Below are positions 10,454-20,861 of a stretch of 64,000 bases of DNA, piece after piece (the stretch's first letter is position 1; every line of letters starts with the position of its first letter). The notes beneath the pieces are model-generated. The model saw nothing but the letters and a program-made list of their open reading frames with translations. It ran no database searches and had not been told where the DNA came from. The stretch covers positions 11,723,263-11,787,262 of the forward strand of contig JBBCBC010000037.1 in NCBI GenBank assembly GCA_037126765.1, in the 5' to 3' direction. The position numbers were made by a program, and so were the translations under genes. The DNA is from Stenogyne calaminthoides. Its lineage: Eukaryota; Streptophyta; Magnoliopsida; Lamiales; Lamiaceae.

Positions 10454-13099
10454 ATGGTAAGACGATATCTGTTGTGTATTCGAAAATGACTATTTCTGCA
10501 GATCAAGTTCCTGCAGAAAAGCTGCTCCCCTTGTCGGGGAAGTTGAATTTAAATTCTTTTGTGAATTTTTCTAATCAAATGTTGTTGTAATTGGTTATTA
10601 TATCATTAACTACCAAGAGCAGTATTGATTTTCCTTTATGAAGGAAAATCAGAAATGACCGTGCCGGCTGAGAAATGTGAGTAGAAAATGTAAGAAGAAG
10701 AATAATACGTTTCTTCCTCATTTCGAGAGGACACGGTGACGCGGCGTTTCAGAATGGAGCCGCATGGTCTGTTCAAACAGACACCAAGTGGAAGAGATGT
10801 TGGGTATCAAATCTGTTGTGAACTACTGCGAAATTTGGTCATCGCCTCCATTTCTGATTTCTTGATGCGGACTCCGCCGTGTGATGTTGGCAAGCGGACG
10901 CCGGTGGTTAAGAGATAAACTGGAGATTCCGAGCGTTGATAACGCTGATCTTCGTCAGTTTTCTTTACCAATTGGCGATTCGAACTAAGGACACGAGCGG
11001 AAGCTTGAACGCTCTGTTGGGTATGCCAACGATTGGAACTGCCGCGGGCATCCCAGTGAATTCGTCATCGCGCGGTGATAAGCAATTCGATCGCCTTCTC
11101 CATACCGCGACCACTTTGGGTACGGTGTAAATGCTGGGATGTGTGGACCGGGGTATAATCACCACCGCAAGTGTGGCGGTGATGAACCCGCCGGAGTTTC
11201 TATCCGATGGTCTCCCTCTGCCTCTTGTCGGAAGTAGGCGGCGGTTCAGCGAATTAGTTGGTAACAACGGTTCAACGGGAGATACGCCGCTTGAGGGAAA
11301 TGTGAACAGACATGCTGACTCTGTTCTTAATCCATCTCTCTCTTAGTGTTTAAATGTGCCAAATTCAATTTTGGGTCTTGAGAAATAAGACCATATTAAT
11401 TATGTTTGGCCCATTTAATTGGCTTCTTTTATGAATATGTTGGGCCATTTTATAAGCCTTGGCCAATAATTGAGCAGCAGACTTCAATTTGAGGCTGCTT
11501 GTCAATACAATTGGGCCGAATAATGAGAGTCGGAGTCATTATGTTCATTTGGGTTAAAAAGGCCCATATTGAAAGCTGGTCAATTTTATTTTGGCCCCAT
11601 TTTTTAAATTGGGCCTGATGAATTTTGGACCGGGTAATGTTTGTATTTTGGATTTAATCCGACTGACTCATAAAAATTCGCCTGGGAATTATTCACGAGT
11701 AAATAACGGTAAGTAAGGCCTCATTAAAATTCACGAGCCAAAAGAATTGTTGACTCATATAATTTAGCAAAAAATTATCGGAGAGTCAAATGTGGGGCAT
11801 TACGAGAGATTTTAAGGTCCAACAAAGACATTTGAATTTAATGGTGAATTCAAAACGTTTGGTTTTCCAATTCGTTTCGAGATTGTGTCCAAATTAATAT
11901 CTGGTGAATATTAATATATGGACAAGCAACTCGAATGTGGGGGATAAAGTCTCACCACAAGTTACATCCGAATACGGGGGAAAGAAATATAAAGTCTCAC
12001 CACAAGTAAGGCGTATCCTTGAAGCTAAATGGAAAACTTAAGGCAATTGGTGCCCAGTGGAGTATTTTCCACAAGTAATACGGATTTGTTCAATCATGTT
12101 ATTGGAAAGTCACCACACAAGGAGATAAGATCATGAAGAAATGATAGAGTGGTCCTACAATTATCTCGAAGTGTGGGGTGACTTGCAAAAGATTATGCAC
12201 CAAAGAGTGCTTATCATCCATAATGAACAAATCGTATGTTTCCTAAAATGGAATGTGAATATCTAGGTGTTGAAAAGATACACATCAAGTAAAACTGGAT
12301 ATTTTGACACAGACTCGAGCCTATTAGTGAAAATGTGGGGGAGTAGTGTCATAAAAATCCTCTAAACAAATATGCAATGAATTGTAAAATTATTGCATTT
12401 GGATAAAAACCCGCCAGTTAAAGATGAGATGTTTATGAGGATAATGGGTAAGGGAATGAAGTTAAAACCCACACATGCAAGGGTGTTCATAGCGGTAACT
12501 CATCCATGATGACTAGAGGATCCCAAGAACTTGGTTCAATGAGACAACTAAGTTATGAAGCACTCAGTCATGCACTTGAAAATTATTTTTCAAGCTCATT
12601 CTCGAATCCTTTCAAGTGCAAATTGCACCTTCAGGTGCATAAACTTGATGACGTGTGGTAAGGTTAAGCTTAACAGCTTTTAATGATTCCTATACCTATA
12701 AAAAGGTGGAGTATTGCAGGGTACTCTTGATGGGAGATCACCTATGTAAGTGTGAGGTGGGACCGCTTCAACTGACATTTCAGTACACACTTATGAATCC
12801 GAGATATGGTCCACGACCAAAATGGACAACAACGTGAGAACCAAAAATATTATGAAGGTTATTGTGTTTTTGCTATTGTCTTGGTATACACAAAAAGCTT
12901 CTCAGTTCAAGACATCGCGTTCACTCATTTGAGCCGCAAGTATATCCGATAGTATTCAACTAGGGAAGGTTCAAAGCCACAAGCTACCTATCCCAATGCA
13001 ATAACTGACCGCTTGAGCTCTCTTCATGGTCCGTATCAAACTTCATATTGTCTTGTGAACTCTTTGTTTGAGTCAACTTTGTCCATTCATGTGGGGGAT
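10454..13099 (+). other. Internal region B of the array
   Basis: Second copy of the internal segment. The first 900 bp or so, including the GC-rich block at about 10703-11353, looks identical to copy A. Small indels accumulate at 12170-12470 relative to 9040-9340 of copy A, and a short insertion (CATTT) lies near 12927. It ends in the polypurine tract before LTR3. Confidence 0.8.
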
Positions 13100-13597
13100 T
13101 GTTGGAATTTTGGGGTGAATGGAAAAATCACCTCAAAATGGTATGTATTAGATGAAGAGGTATGAAGTGAAATGGTGTAAGGAATAAGTGAAGAGTTATT
13201 TCAAAGGTTGCACCTATTCACGAATCGATACCTAAAATCTATAAATACACCCTCTTCATTCCACAATCATCACCAATTTAACTCTCGGTCATTCATTCAA
13301 TAATTGATTTTTTAGTCTTATCATTTGAGGTCGAAGTTTTCTATTCTCTACCCTCAATTTTGTGTTCCGGAGAGAGCTCAGAATATTGTTTGGTTCGCCG
13401 ATAGTTTTTGATTCGTAGTGCAGCGGTTGGAAAGCTTTAAAGTCGTTGTATCTTGGGGGCGATTGCCATAGAACCGTATTGCACCTGGGTACGGGGCAAT
13501 ATCGTCTTACGGAAAGAAAGTCTAACTCTTGCCTCGACTTATTCCGTGTCAGTTTTAATAGCCATCTTCGTTTACACACCAACTAATTTTTCCAACA
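13100..13597 (+). repeat. LTR 3 (right) of the three-LTR array
   Basis: 498 bp, TGTTGG...CAACA, followed directly by the ATAAT target duplication. It shares the LTR3-type variants with the 5' part of LTR2. Confidence 0.92.
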
Positions 13598-14524
13598 ATA
13601 ATTGTATTGTTTGGTTGGTAACGAGGTATGACTATCATAACCATTGATTTTGTTTGGTTTGTTCAAATTTTTTTAGGAATGGAATCAAATTTGAGTTCTT
13701 TTTTTCTTTAATTTTTTTATAATGGACACCACATTTTTTATCTAAATAAAGAAAAATTTGATTAAATATTTTTTTAAGAGAAAAATAGAAAAATAATTTA
13801 ATTTGTGTATTTAAGGGAATGCTTGGTAGACGACTTTCATGCAAGGGAACGGGAAAGGAATAAAAAAGAAGTGTTTGGTTAGACACTTTGAAACCTTGCT
13901 ACAGTAGATGATACCCAAGAATGGAGGAATCAACCATTCCTCAAGATTTTGAGTGAAAAGGGTTTCATTCCACCATCCATTCCACACAACCCCTTTTATC
14001 TCCACCCTTTACCAGATTACAGTGCTAATTATGTATTATCTCGCTCGCTAAAACACGAGAAAACAATAAATGTGAAGCTTCAAATGAGACGGAAGGAGTA
14101 TATGCTAAAATGTACATAGCATTGTTTTCACTTTCTTCTGGTAAAAAACATAACAACAATGTGCTATGAGAAAATGTGTAATTTGTAATATAAATATCAA
14201 TTAAAATTAAAACCAAAAGTATCTGTACAAAAAAATTTTGAAAAATTTACACATCAATTAAAATTCTTTTATACTCTACTTTGTTAAAATTAAAAAATGT
14301 TTAAATAAAATGCTATTTAAGTAATGTTATTCTCTTTTGAAAAAATTACAATTAAGTTGATTCTATTCCTAAAGAATATTTGCAAATCAAACCAAATCAA
14401 TGGTTATGATAGTGATTCCCACAATTAACAAAACAATACAATTTTAAAAAGCATACTCATTTCATTCCTCACTATTATCATTATCATTCCTATTCCCATT
14501 CCTGGTGGCAAACCAAGCAACCCC

Positions 14525-15459
14525 TAAGTATGAAAATGATTCCCATACCACTCAAAAATGAATGAAGGATTCCTTGATTTTGAGATATCAAAGTGTAAAG
14601 TAGGGAATGATACCCATGCACCAAACACCAATTTTTCATTCATTTCTCATACCTTACCTCCATACCCCCAACCAAATATCCCCTAAGTCTGTTGTTCAAG
14701 TTTGACCCTCAAATGCACATCCGAGCGGTAAGATTTGTAAAACCTTCTCACACAAGTGACAAACTCCTACAAATATAAATAAGTTGTTAAATTGGGCCAA
14801 GAGGTACAATCAAGTGGTTTATGAAAAGAAGTCCTCGAAGTCTGTTAGGCTTCCTTTACTTCTGTGTTTTAGGTTAGTTTATATTATTAGTACAAGCTAG
14901 TTGGGTGTTTACTTTTGAAGTTAAAAAATGCACAAAAATCAGGGTAAACCCAATGATCCGGGAATAAATCTCACTAACCTCTTTTGTTTCAACCCTTCAA
15001 ATGGGTGAGTTTAATAAACCCATGTACTATACATTGTGTAAAATGTTCTTTTTGTCCTTATATATACAAGTTGTAAATCTAAGTTAGGGATAAAGAGGTA
15101 AATTGATATAAATAACCTATCATACCACTAACTAGTAAACATGCATATGCGATAAGAGAGATGATAACCATTTTGCCTTTCTTCCAAGGTAAACATTAGT
15201 TAACTTGAATATTTTAACCCTCTTCTATAAGTTAACATATCTATTGTAACCCTATTTGGCAAAGTAAACGAAGCCCTTAGTATTCTCTCTCCATTGCCAA
15301 AAGTTGTTCAAGCTTCCAGAGAGTAGAGAGATACCAACTAGGTAATTCACACTTGTAATTATATTGACATTGAAATGATGCGGTCATGAAAAATGTTAAG
15401 TTAATTAAGTAATATCCATTAATTTTGGTTACCAGAAAGATCATTAAACGAGAATCATA
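14525..15459. other. Repeat-derived intergenic DNA, no gene
   Basis: 14525-14695 ends in a motif (CCAACCAAATATCCCCTAAG) resembling the neighbouring TIR ends, so it may be a second related MITE. The rest is AT-rich with no recognised coding content. Confidence 0.4.
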
Positions 15460-15696
15460 CTCCTTCCGTCCATCAAAACTGTGCTCATTTCGTTTTGAAA
15501 TGTTGTACGGAAAGATAAATTAAGTACGTTTATGGACATAATTTTTTTTATCTTCATCGTCCAATAATCACTTAATTACTCAAGATATCATTATACTTTA
15601 CTCACAATCAGTTATGTTATTCATAAATTGACATAATTTACTTTTCCGTACAATATGTCAAAACGAAATGAGCACAATTTTGATGGACGGATGAAG
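15460..15696. mobile_element. Stowaway-like MITE
   Basis: 237 bp with long inverted ends: CTCCTTCCGTCCATCAAAAC on the left, and GATGGACGGATGAAG on the right preceded by the complement of CTCATTTCGTTTTGA. TA dinucleotides flank it on both sides (15458-15459, 15697-15698). The CTCC-TCCGTCC terminus and TA target are typical of Stowaway/Tc1-mariner MITEs. Confidence 0.85.
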
Positions 15697-15698
15697 TA

Positions 15699-16061
15699 TA
15701 ATTTAAGAGTTTTTTTTAAATAAAAGTTAATTTATTTATTTTTATTTTAAAAATAATAATTTCGGGACTTTTTAGTACATTTTGGCTGTGATATGCTTGG
15801 GAGATTTGTCATGAAGATAGAATCTCTATGTTTCCAAAAGTTGAACAAGTTTGTAGAGAGAACCAATTGGGTAATGTATTTCGCAGCAAGAATCCCCCAC
15901 TGCCGACTGAAACCCCCCTACCTACCCAATATTAATAACAAATTCCCCCACCCCACCCCCAAAAAAGGAAAAACGAATCAGCGACAGCGAACGGTTTTCA
16001 CATCCATCAACCATCATAATTGAACATTGTCGTTCGACTTCACTCATAATTTGCTGCAGAA
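15699..16061 (+). promoter_or_regulatory. Promoter and leader region of the TVP15-like gene
   Basis: Non-coding sequence before ATG 16062, with a C-rich stretch at 15895-15962. The segment 15820-15880 resembles 15284-15347 further upstream, an old local duplication. No TATA box could be assigned with confidence. Confidence 0.35.
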
Positions 16062-19000
16062 ATGGAGGGACAGAGTTCGCACGGAGGCGACACACACGAG
16101 CCTGACCCGGCCCGACACCCGTCACTGGCTGGACGGACCCGTGCGAGGCACGATTATTTCCTGATATCGTGTCGAGTATTCAGCGTCATCACTTCTTTGG
16201 CCGCCATTCTCTGCATCGCTGTCAACGTTCTATCCGCCATCAAATCCTTCAAGAACGGATCTGATGTATTGTGATGTTATCTTCCTCTCCTTACTTTTCA
16301 AACTAATTTTCGTCGATAATAAGCTTGTTGAGCGTTGGAATTCGTTTGGTGTAGATATTCGATGGGATATTCCGGTGTTACGCGGTGGTTATTGCTGTAT
16401 TTGTGGTGGTCGCCGAGACGGAGTGGGAGTTCATTATGAAATTCTCGAAGGTTTATTTATCGTTTTGTTTTACCGTTATTTTCAGTATGCATACCTAATG
16501 TGCGTATCGCCTTATTAAACTGGTGATTTTTTTAAGCTGAAACGCTGTTGAAGTCGTTCTATTCACCAATTTCACCCCTGTATAACACATTAATACCTGA
16601 ATTCTCATGAGTGTAGCTTACGGACAGTGATCGTGACAGGAGTTCATTGTCTAAATCATATATGAGAGAGTTTCGAAGCATGATTAGTTACAAATTGTTG
16701 TGGTTATTTAAGTCAGATATAGGTCATGTGATTTAGCCCATCCGTATAAACATAAAAGCGTTGAAGAACAATTCCCCTAATAAAGTGAGTTTTAGGCCCA
16801 AAGGCCCCCATCAAACCTTACCTGGAGTGTGTACAAATTTATTTTCGATGTTGAGCAGTGATGAACATTGAACACATATATTATGGTTCTGATCAGGGTA
16901 TGGTACCCCAATTTTGTCTGCTATTGCGAAGTTCATGTTATGACTTCTGTTGGCTATTGGAGTCATTAGGCTGGTGAACATTGGTTGGGTATCGTAATCT
17001 TTTGCTGATGCAATGGGTTGATAATGTTTCAGATGATTATGTGCTGTTTACATTTTAAGTGGTTTTGGTGGGTTTATTCATGGTCTTTGCTGATGGTTGT
17101 GGTTGAGTGAAAGTATTCCTGTTAATGTTTCTCAAGGCAGTACAGCTTCAGATGATTGTCTCTAATACCATTATGTACTCTCATGGAATGTAAGCTCAAG
17201 TTGGTGAATGAGCTGTTTCTGTTAAAATGTGTTGATTTACTAGTGTGGGAAAGGATTTGGAGTTGAATGCGTTAACTCTCTTCTCAAGCATGTTGAATGA
17301 TTGATTCTGGACATTGCCACTAGGTTGTCCTTTTATGCCTGTATTGTTAAACTTTTCACATGTCTTTGCTTAAAGAGTTGTTTATGATGGTTTTGCAATC
17401 AGTGCAAAGGAATTATTACTTCACATGTCTGAATATGATGAATGATATTTAATTCTCAATGTTAGATTTTCTTAATATAGACGTTACTGATATAACCAAA
17501 GCATATACTAATCTGATGTGGTGGGTTGAAAAGGTCAAAGCAGCTTTGCCTTGGAAGAATCTGTTTCGCCTATTCTTTGATATCTGTTAACTGTTATTTG
17601 TTGTGTTCAAATCCATTGACTCCCATATTAAATTTTCATAAACATTTTGCAGGTTCTGGAATATTGGGTGGGCAGAGGAATGCTGCAAATCTTGTACGTC
17701 CCAATTAGTATAAGTAAATTTGTGATCTCTTAGGTGATTTGATTGAACTCCAACTTAGCTATTTTCATATCAAATATGGACTGGAAAGATATACAAACTG
17801 AAGAAGGCCCTAGTTTAAAGTTTCAACTTTCTAACTGGTGGTTACACATAATATCATATAGTGACTAGAAAGATATCTATCTGCAGCATTCACTTATTTG
17901 AAGAACCAATCGATAAATGTTATCACTTTTACGATTACAAAATCCCTGTTTCAGTTTTATATTCATGTGTAAGCAGCATTCACCTATTTAGACAACATAT
18001 AAATAAAATGTTATCGCTTTTACAACTACAAAATTCATGTATCTGCTTCTGTTCGCGTGTCTTAGAACTACTTCTAGGTTGTTGCATCGTGACTTGTGCT
18101 TATCCTTTTTTCTCCAGTGTTGCAGTGATGACTAGAGCTTACCCTGCGTATCTGAAGGACCGCCCTGAGCTTTTTCTTCTCCAGAGCATCGCAAGCTACC
18201 TCCTTCTTGCATGTGGTGCGGTTTACCTTGTATCAGTAAGTTTATAATACCTTGCAAGCTTCATCCTTATTGAATCTAGGCAGTTCAAATATCCCCTGCT
18301 TACGTTTCTTGTCTAGTCACATCATTTAGGATATGCTTGTTTTGGGATTCACCCATAAAGATTTAGGATTTGCGATCCACGTCACATTCTGTTTTGATAT
18401 TTAAAATTTGGATTCCAAAGTCTCCACTACAATCCATATCTTTAAAAAAAATCTATTGTCATTATTACTACTTCCCAATAAAACACACTGCATACGTTCT
18501 AATAATACAACACCAATCACTCTTACACATTGATTTGAAATAAAGGAGAATCTCATCTTAAACAAAACCCAAAACAAACACATATATTATTACTATTCAC
18601 TAGGATTTTCAAATTCGTAGGATTTCAAAACACAGACTTTCCCTGCACACCGTAATCCCAAAACATATCTAGATGAAGAATGTGGTATGTTGCGGCTTCA
18701 GTTTCACTCAAAGCATCCAATGTACACTATGGTTTAACCTACAGTCTAAACTCTAAATGCCTCTCTTTAGGGAATACTCTGCATTGGCATGGTGAAGCGT
18801 GCTCGCCAGAGTAAAGAACTTTCCAGAGAGCAAGCAATAAAGAATCTGGAGGTAATCTATTTTTGAAGTATGTTGAAAACTATATCTTCCTGTAAGATGC
18901 TTGAGTGTGCAATTAGAAAGGGTATTTATTGTCATAGCTGCTTACATTTGATGCTGCACCTTTTAGCTTTTTTGACCAAAACTTGATTATTTTACTGAGG

Positions 19001-19140
19001 GCATTTTTCTTGCTTCCTACTGTATATCCAGCTGTAACTGTGCTATGCTTTAAAGACATAATACGCTAAGCTAACAATTGCAGGACCTTGAGAAACGTAG
19101 AGAAGAACTTGAGGCTTTGTTGCTTGATAGTCGAGTTTAA
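16062..19140 (+). CDS. Four-helix membrane protein, probable COPI-associated/TVP15-like family, 6 exons
   Basis: Exons: 16062-16265, 16355-16450, 17653-17693, 18118-18235, 18771-18851, 19084-19140. All are GT-AG and the phases are consistent, giving 198 aa. A polar N-terminus (about residues 1-32) precedes hydrophobic helices at about 38-60 (FSVITSLAAILCIAVNVL) and 74-92 (YAVVIAVFVVVAE). After a loop containing EYWVGRGMLQI comes a long hydrophobic region at about 133-165 (LLQSIASYLLLACGAVYLVS, then GILCIGMV). The C-terminus is charged and helical (KNLEDLEKRREELEALL), probably cytosolic. The pattern resembles the COPI-associated/TVP15 Golgi membrane family, whose role in vesicle traffic is poorly defined. 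The family name is from memory and was not searched. All splice sites are canonical and no frame break is seen. Confidence 0.8.
17883..18060 (+). repeat. Tandem duplication of about 90 bp in intron 3 of the TVP15-like gene
   Basis: Two diverged copies begin GCAGCATTCACTTATTTG and GCAGCATTCACCTATTTA and continue through a similar TGTTATC(A/G)CTTTTAC stretch. The duplication ends about 57 bp before the 3' splice site of that intron. Confidence 0.7.
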
Positions 19141-19970
19141 TCTGGAGTCCAAATCTGGCCGGAGAAACATTCAACTAGTCTACCTCGATCAGGATGATGC
19201 GGTTGGAACTATGTTTCACCCAGCCTATCCTAATTCCACTATTTGGATTTGAAACAATTCAAGAGTTAGTGTTTGCAGGATTGTTTTCTCATATTTGAAG
19301 TCTGTTGTACAGTTACAAGTACTCGAATGCAGTCACATGCTACATTCTAGATCACGGCTACTCACATGTCACGTCAGTTGAATGCAAGAAGAATGCTACA
19401 TATTTGTTTTTTTTCCCATCACGCTGTGTTGTACTTTCTACTTCAGAATACTCTCACTAGTTAGTTGCGACTTCAATGTCTTTATTCATTTTGGTTCGCG
19501 CTTGATTTGATAGTGTAAACACTGGAAATTTATAGTTTCTTCAGGAACTATTGGTATTTCATATTTCCAGAACTTGTGGATTTCCTTTTCATGACCATAA
19601 TTCGCTTCCATTATCGTTGTTTCTCCTGCAGCATAAACCAAAGCTATTTATTATTGTTGTTAAAGAACAAAAAGAAAAGGCTCGAAAGCTTACACTACAC
19701 TTTCCTAACCCTTGAAATAATTTGATGAGTTGGGATTTGACAAAATAAATGTAAAATACTTGAATTTTCAAAAGATTTCCTACACATGAAGCAAACCATG
19801 CTTTTAGTTACAGATAGTATGGAAAGAAAAAGCTCAAAGAGTTATTGGACAAAGTAAAGATAAAGATATAATATATGAATTAGCCATTGTTCAATGCATT
19901 CACTTTTTTAAAAAATAAAATGCAAGGCTGTTTGTATGATAAAAATAGAGATTCGAATCTAAAAGTAAGA

Positions 19971-20041
19971 TGCGCATCCAGGGAATCGAACCCTGGTCAG
20001 TACCGTGGGAGGGTACTATGATACCACTACACCAGATGCGC
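19971..20041 (-). tRNA. tRNA-Gly (anticodon CCC)
   Basis: 71 nt on the minus strand. The acceptor stem GCGCATC pairs with GATGCGC. The D-arm contains GGTGTAGTGGT, the anticodon stem GTACC/GGTAC closes a 7-nt loop CTCCCAC (anticodon CCC), and the T-arm contains the A/B-box sequence GGTTCGATTCC. A run of four T follows the 3' end on the minus strand (complement of AAAA at about 19961-19964), fitting RNA polymerase III termination. No intron. Confidence 0.95.
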
Positions 20042-20226
20042 ATTTGATGCAGTCAACTTAGATACTTATTAATTTCAAAGTTAATAATTGGTACTAAAAC
20101 ATTTTTGATTTTCCTCAGACTTGGAATTTGCACGCTTTAGGGTTTACTACCTTTGGTCTCCCCCCGTGCTTTTCAATGGAATCGAATTAAAAGGATTCTG
20201 AAATTTACTTGGTCATCTCTTCTGCC

Positions 20227-20861
20227 ATGGATCCACAGGGCCAAATCACTTCACTTCAACGACTTCACACCGTTGAAAAGGTTATTTCTTCATATCCCTC
20301 TATCAATGTTTACGTGCAACCTAATCCAGTTATTTTAGTGTCGTTAATCCAACAACTGCTCATATAATAAGCAAATAATTTGCGTTCTTTTGTATTCATA
20401 GAGAATAATGAGGGTATTAGAGCTAGCCGGTGGAGTAATGGACGAAATGGCAAACCCTAGTGGCCCCACCAAGGAGCTTGCCAACAGCAATTGCAGTGAG
20501 TTCATGCAATTAGTTAAGGTCTTGCTCTTATATTCTCCTAATTTCTAGGGATTGTGTCTAATTACAAATTTGAGGGTTTGCAATACTAGGAGATTTTATT
20601 TAGGGATATTGATTTATGGATGTATGTGAAAATTTCTTGTTATCACTTCTTTTTAATTTGTTCAAACAGGACATTCAGATGACTCTCCGAGAGGAAATTA
20701 AGAGCGCATGTGAGTATCGTCCATTTAAGAAGTGTGACTATGTTACAAGAATATCGAACGAGATTTGCTGCAAGAAATTGGAATACGTCATTGCACAACT
20801 TGATGTGATGAAGCAAACAATGGAGGAATGTGGTGATGCTGCATGCTCTATGGAATTGTGA
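20227..20861 (+). CDS. MED11: Mediator complex subunit 11
   Basis: A head-module subunit of Mediator, the nuclear coactivator linking transcription factors to RNA polymerase II. Exons: 20227-20280, 20402-20518, 20670-20861. All junctions are GT-AG in phase 0 and the product is 120 aa, near the normal plant length. The protein starts MDPQGQITSLQRLHTVEK and continues with RVLELAGGVMDEMANPSGP, FMQLVKDIQMTLREEIKSA and ISNEICCKKLEYV, all hallmark segments of plant MED11 helices. The start is the first ATG upstream of the conserved LQRLH helix. The C-terminal dozen residues (CGDAACSMEL) are less conserved. Intact. Confidence 0.93.

Larger units (their letters stand above)
6813..13597 (+). mobile_element. 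Three-LTR tandem array of a non-autonomous LTR retrotransposon
   Basis: Structure is LTR-internal-LTR-internal-LTR. Each LTR is 498 bp, starting TGTTGGAATTTTGGGG and ending CAACA; the two internals are about 2645 bp. The 5-bp target duplication ATAAT flanks the whole array (6808-6812 and 13598-13602) and is not seen beside the middle LTR. This indicates one original insertion later extended by recombination. A purine tract (ATGTGGGGGAT) precedes LTR2 and LTR3, which sets plus orientation. No protease, integrase, reverse transcriptase or RNase H was recognised, so it is a non-autonomous (LARD-like) derivative that probably depended on a Copia partner. Confidence 0.92.
6727..14524. mobile_element. 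Long-TIR DNA transposon (Harbinger-like, non-autonomous), split by an LTR array
   Basis: The left end GGGGTGCTTGGTTTG (6727-6741) and right end CAAACCAAGCAACCCC (14509-14524) are inverted repeats. Similarity continues inward for about 140-145 bp: 6727-6812 plus 13603-13662 pairs with 14386-14524 reversed, e.g. ACTATCATAACCATTGATTT on one arm and its complement on the other. The left arm is only continuous if the LTR array (6813-13597) and one ATAAT are removed. Without the array the element is about 1.0 kb, with no transposase. TAA flanks both ends (6723-6725, one base offset; 14525-14527), as in PIF/Harbinger elements. The family assignment is inference. The interior (13663-14385) holds further AT-rich MITE-like sequence. 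Confidence 0.7.
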
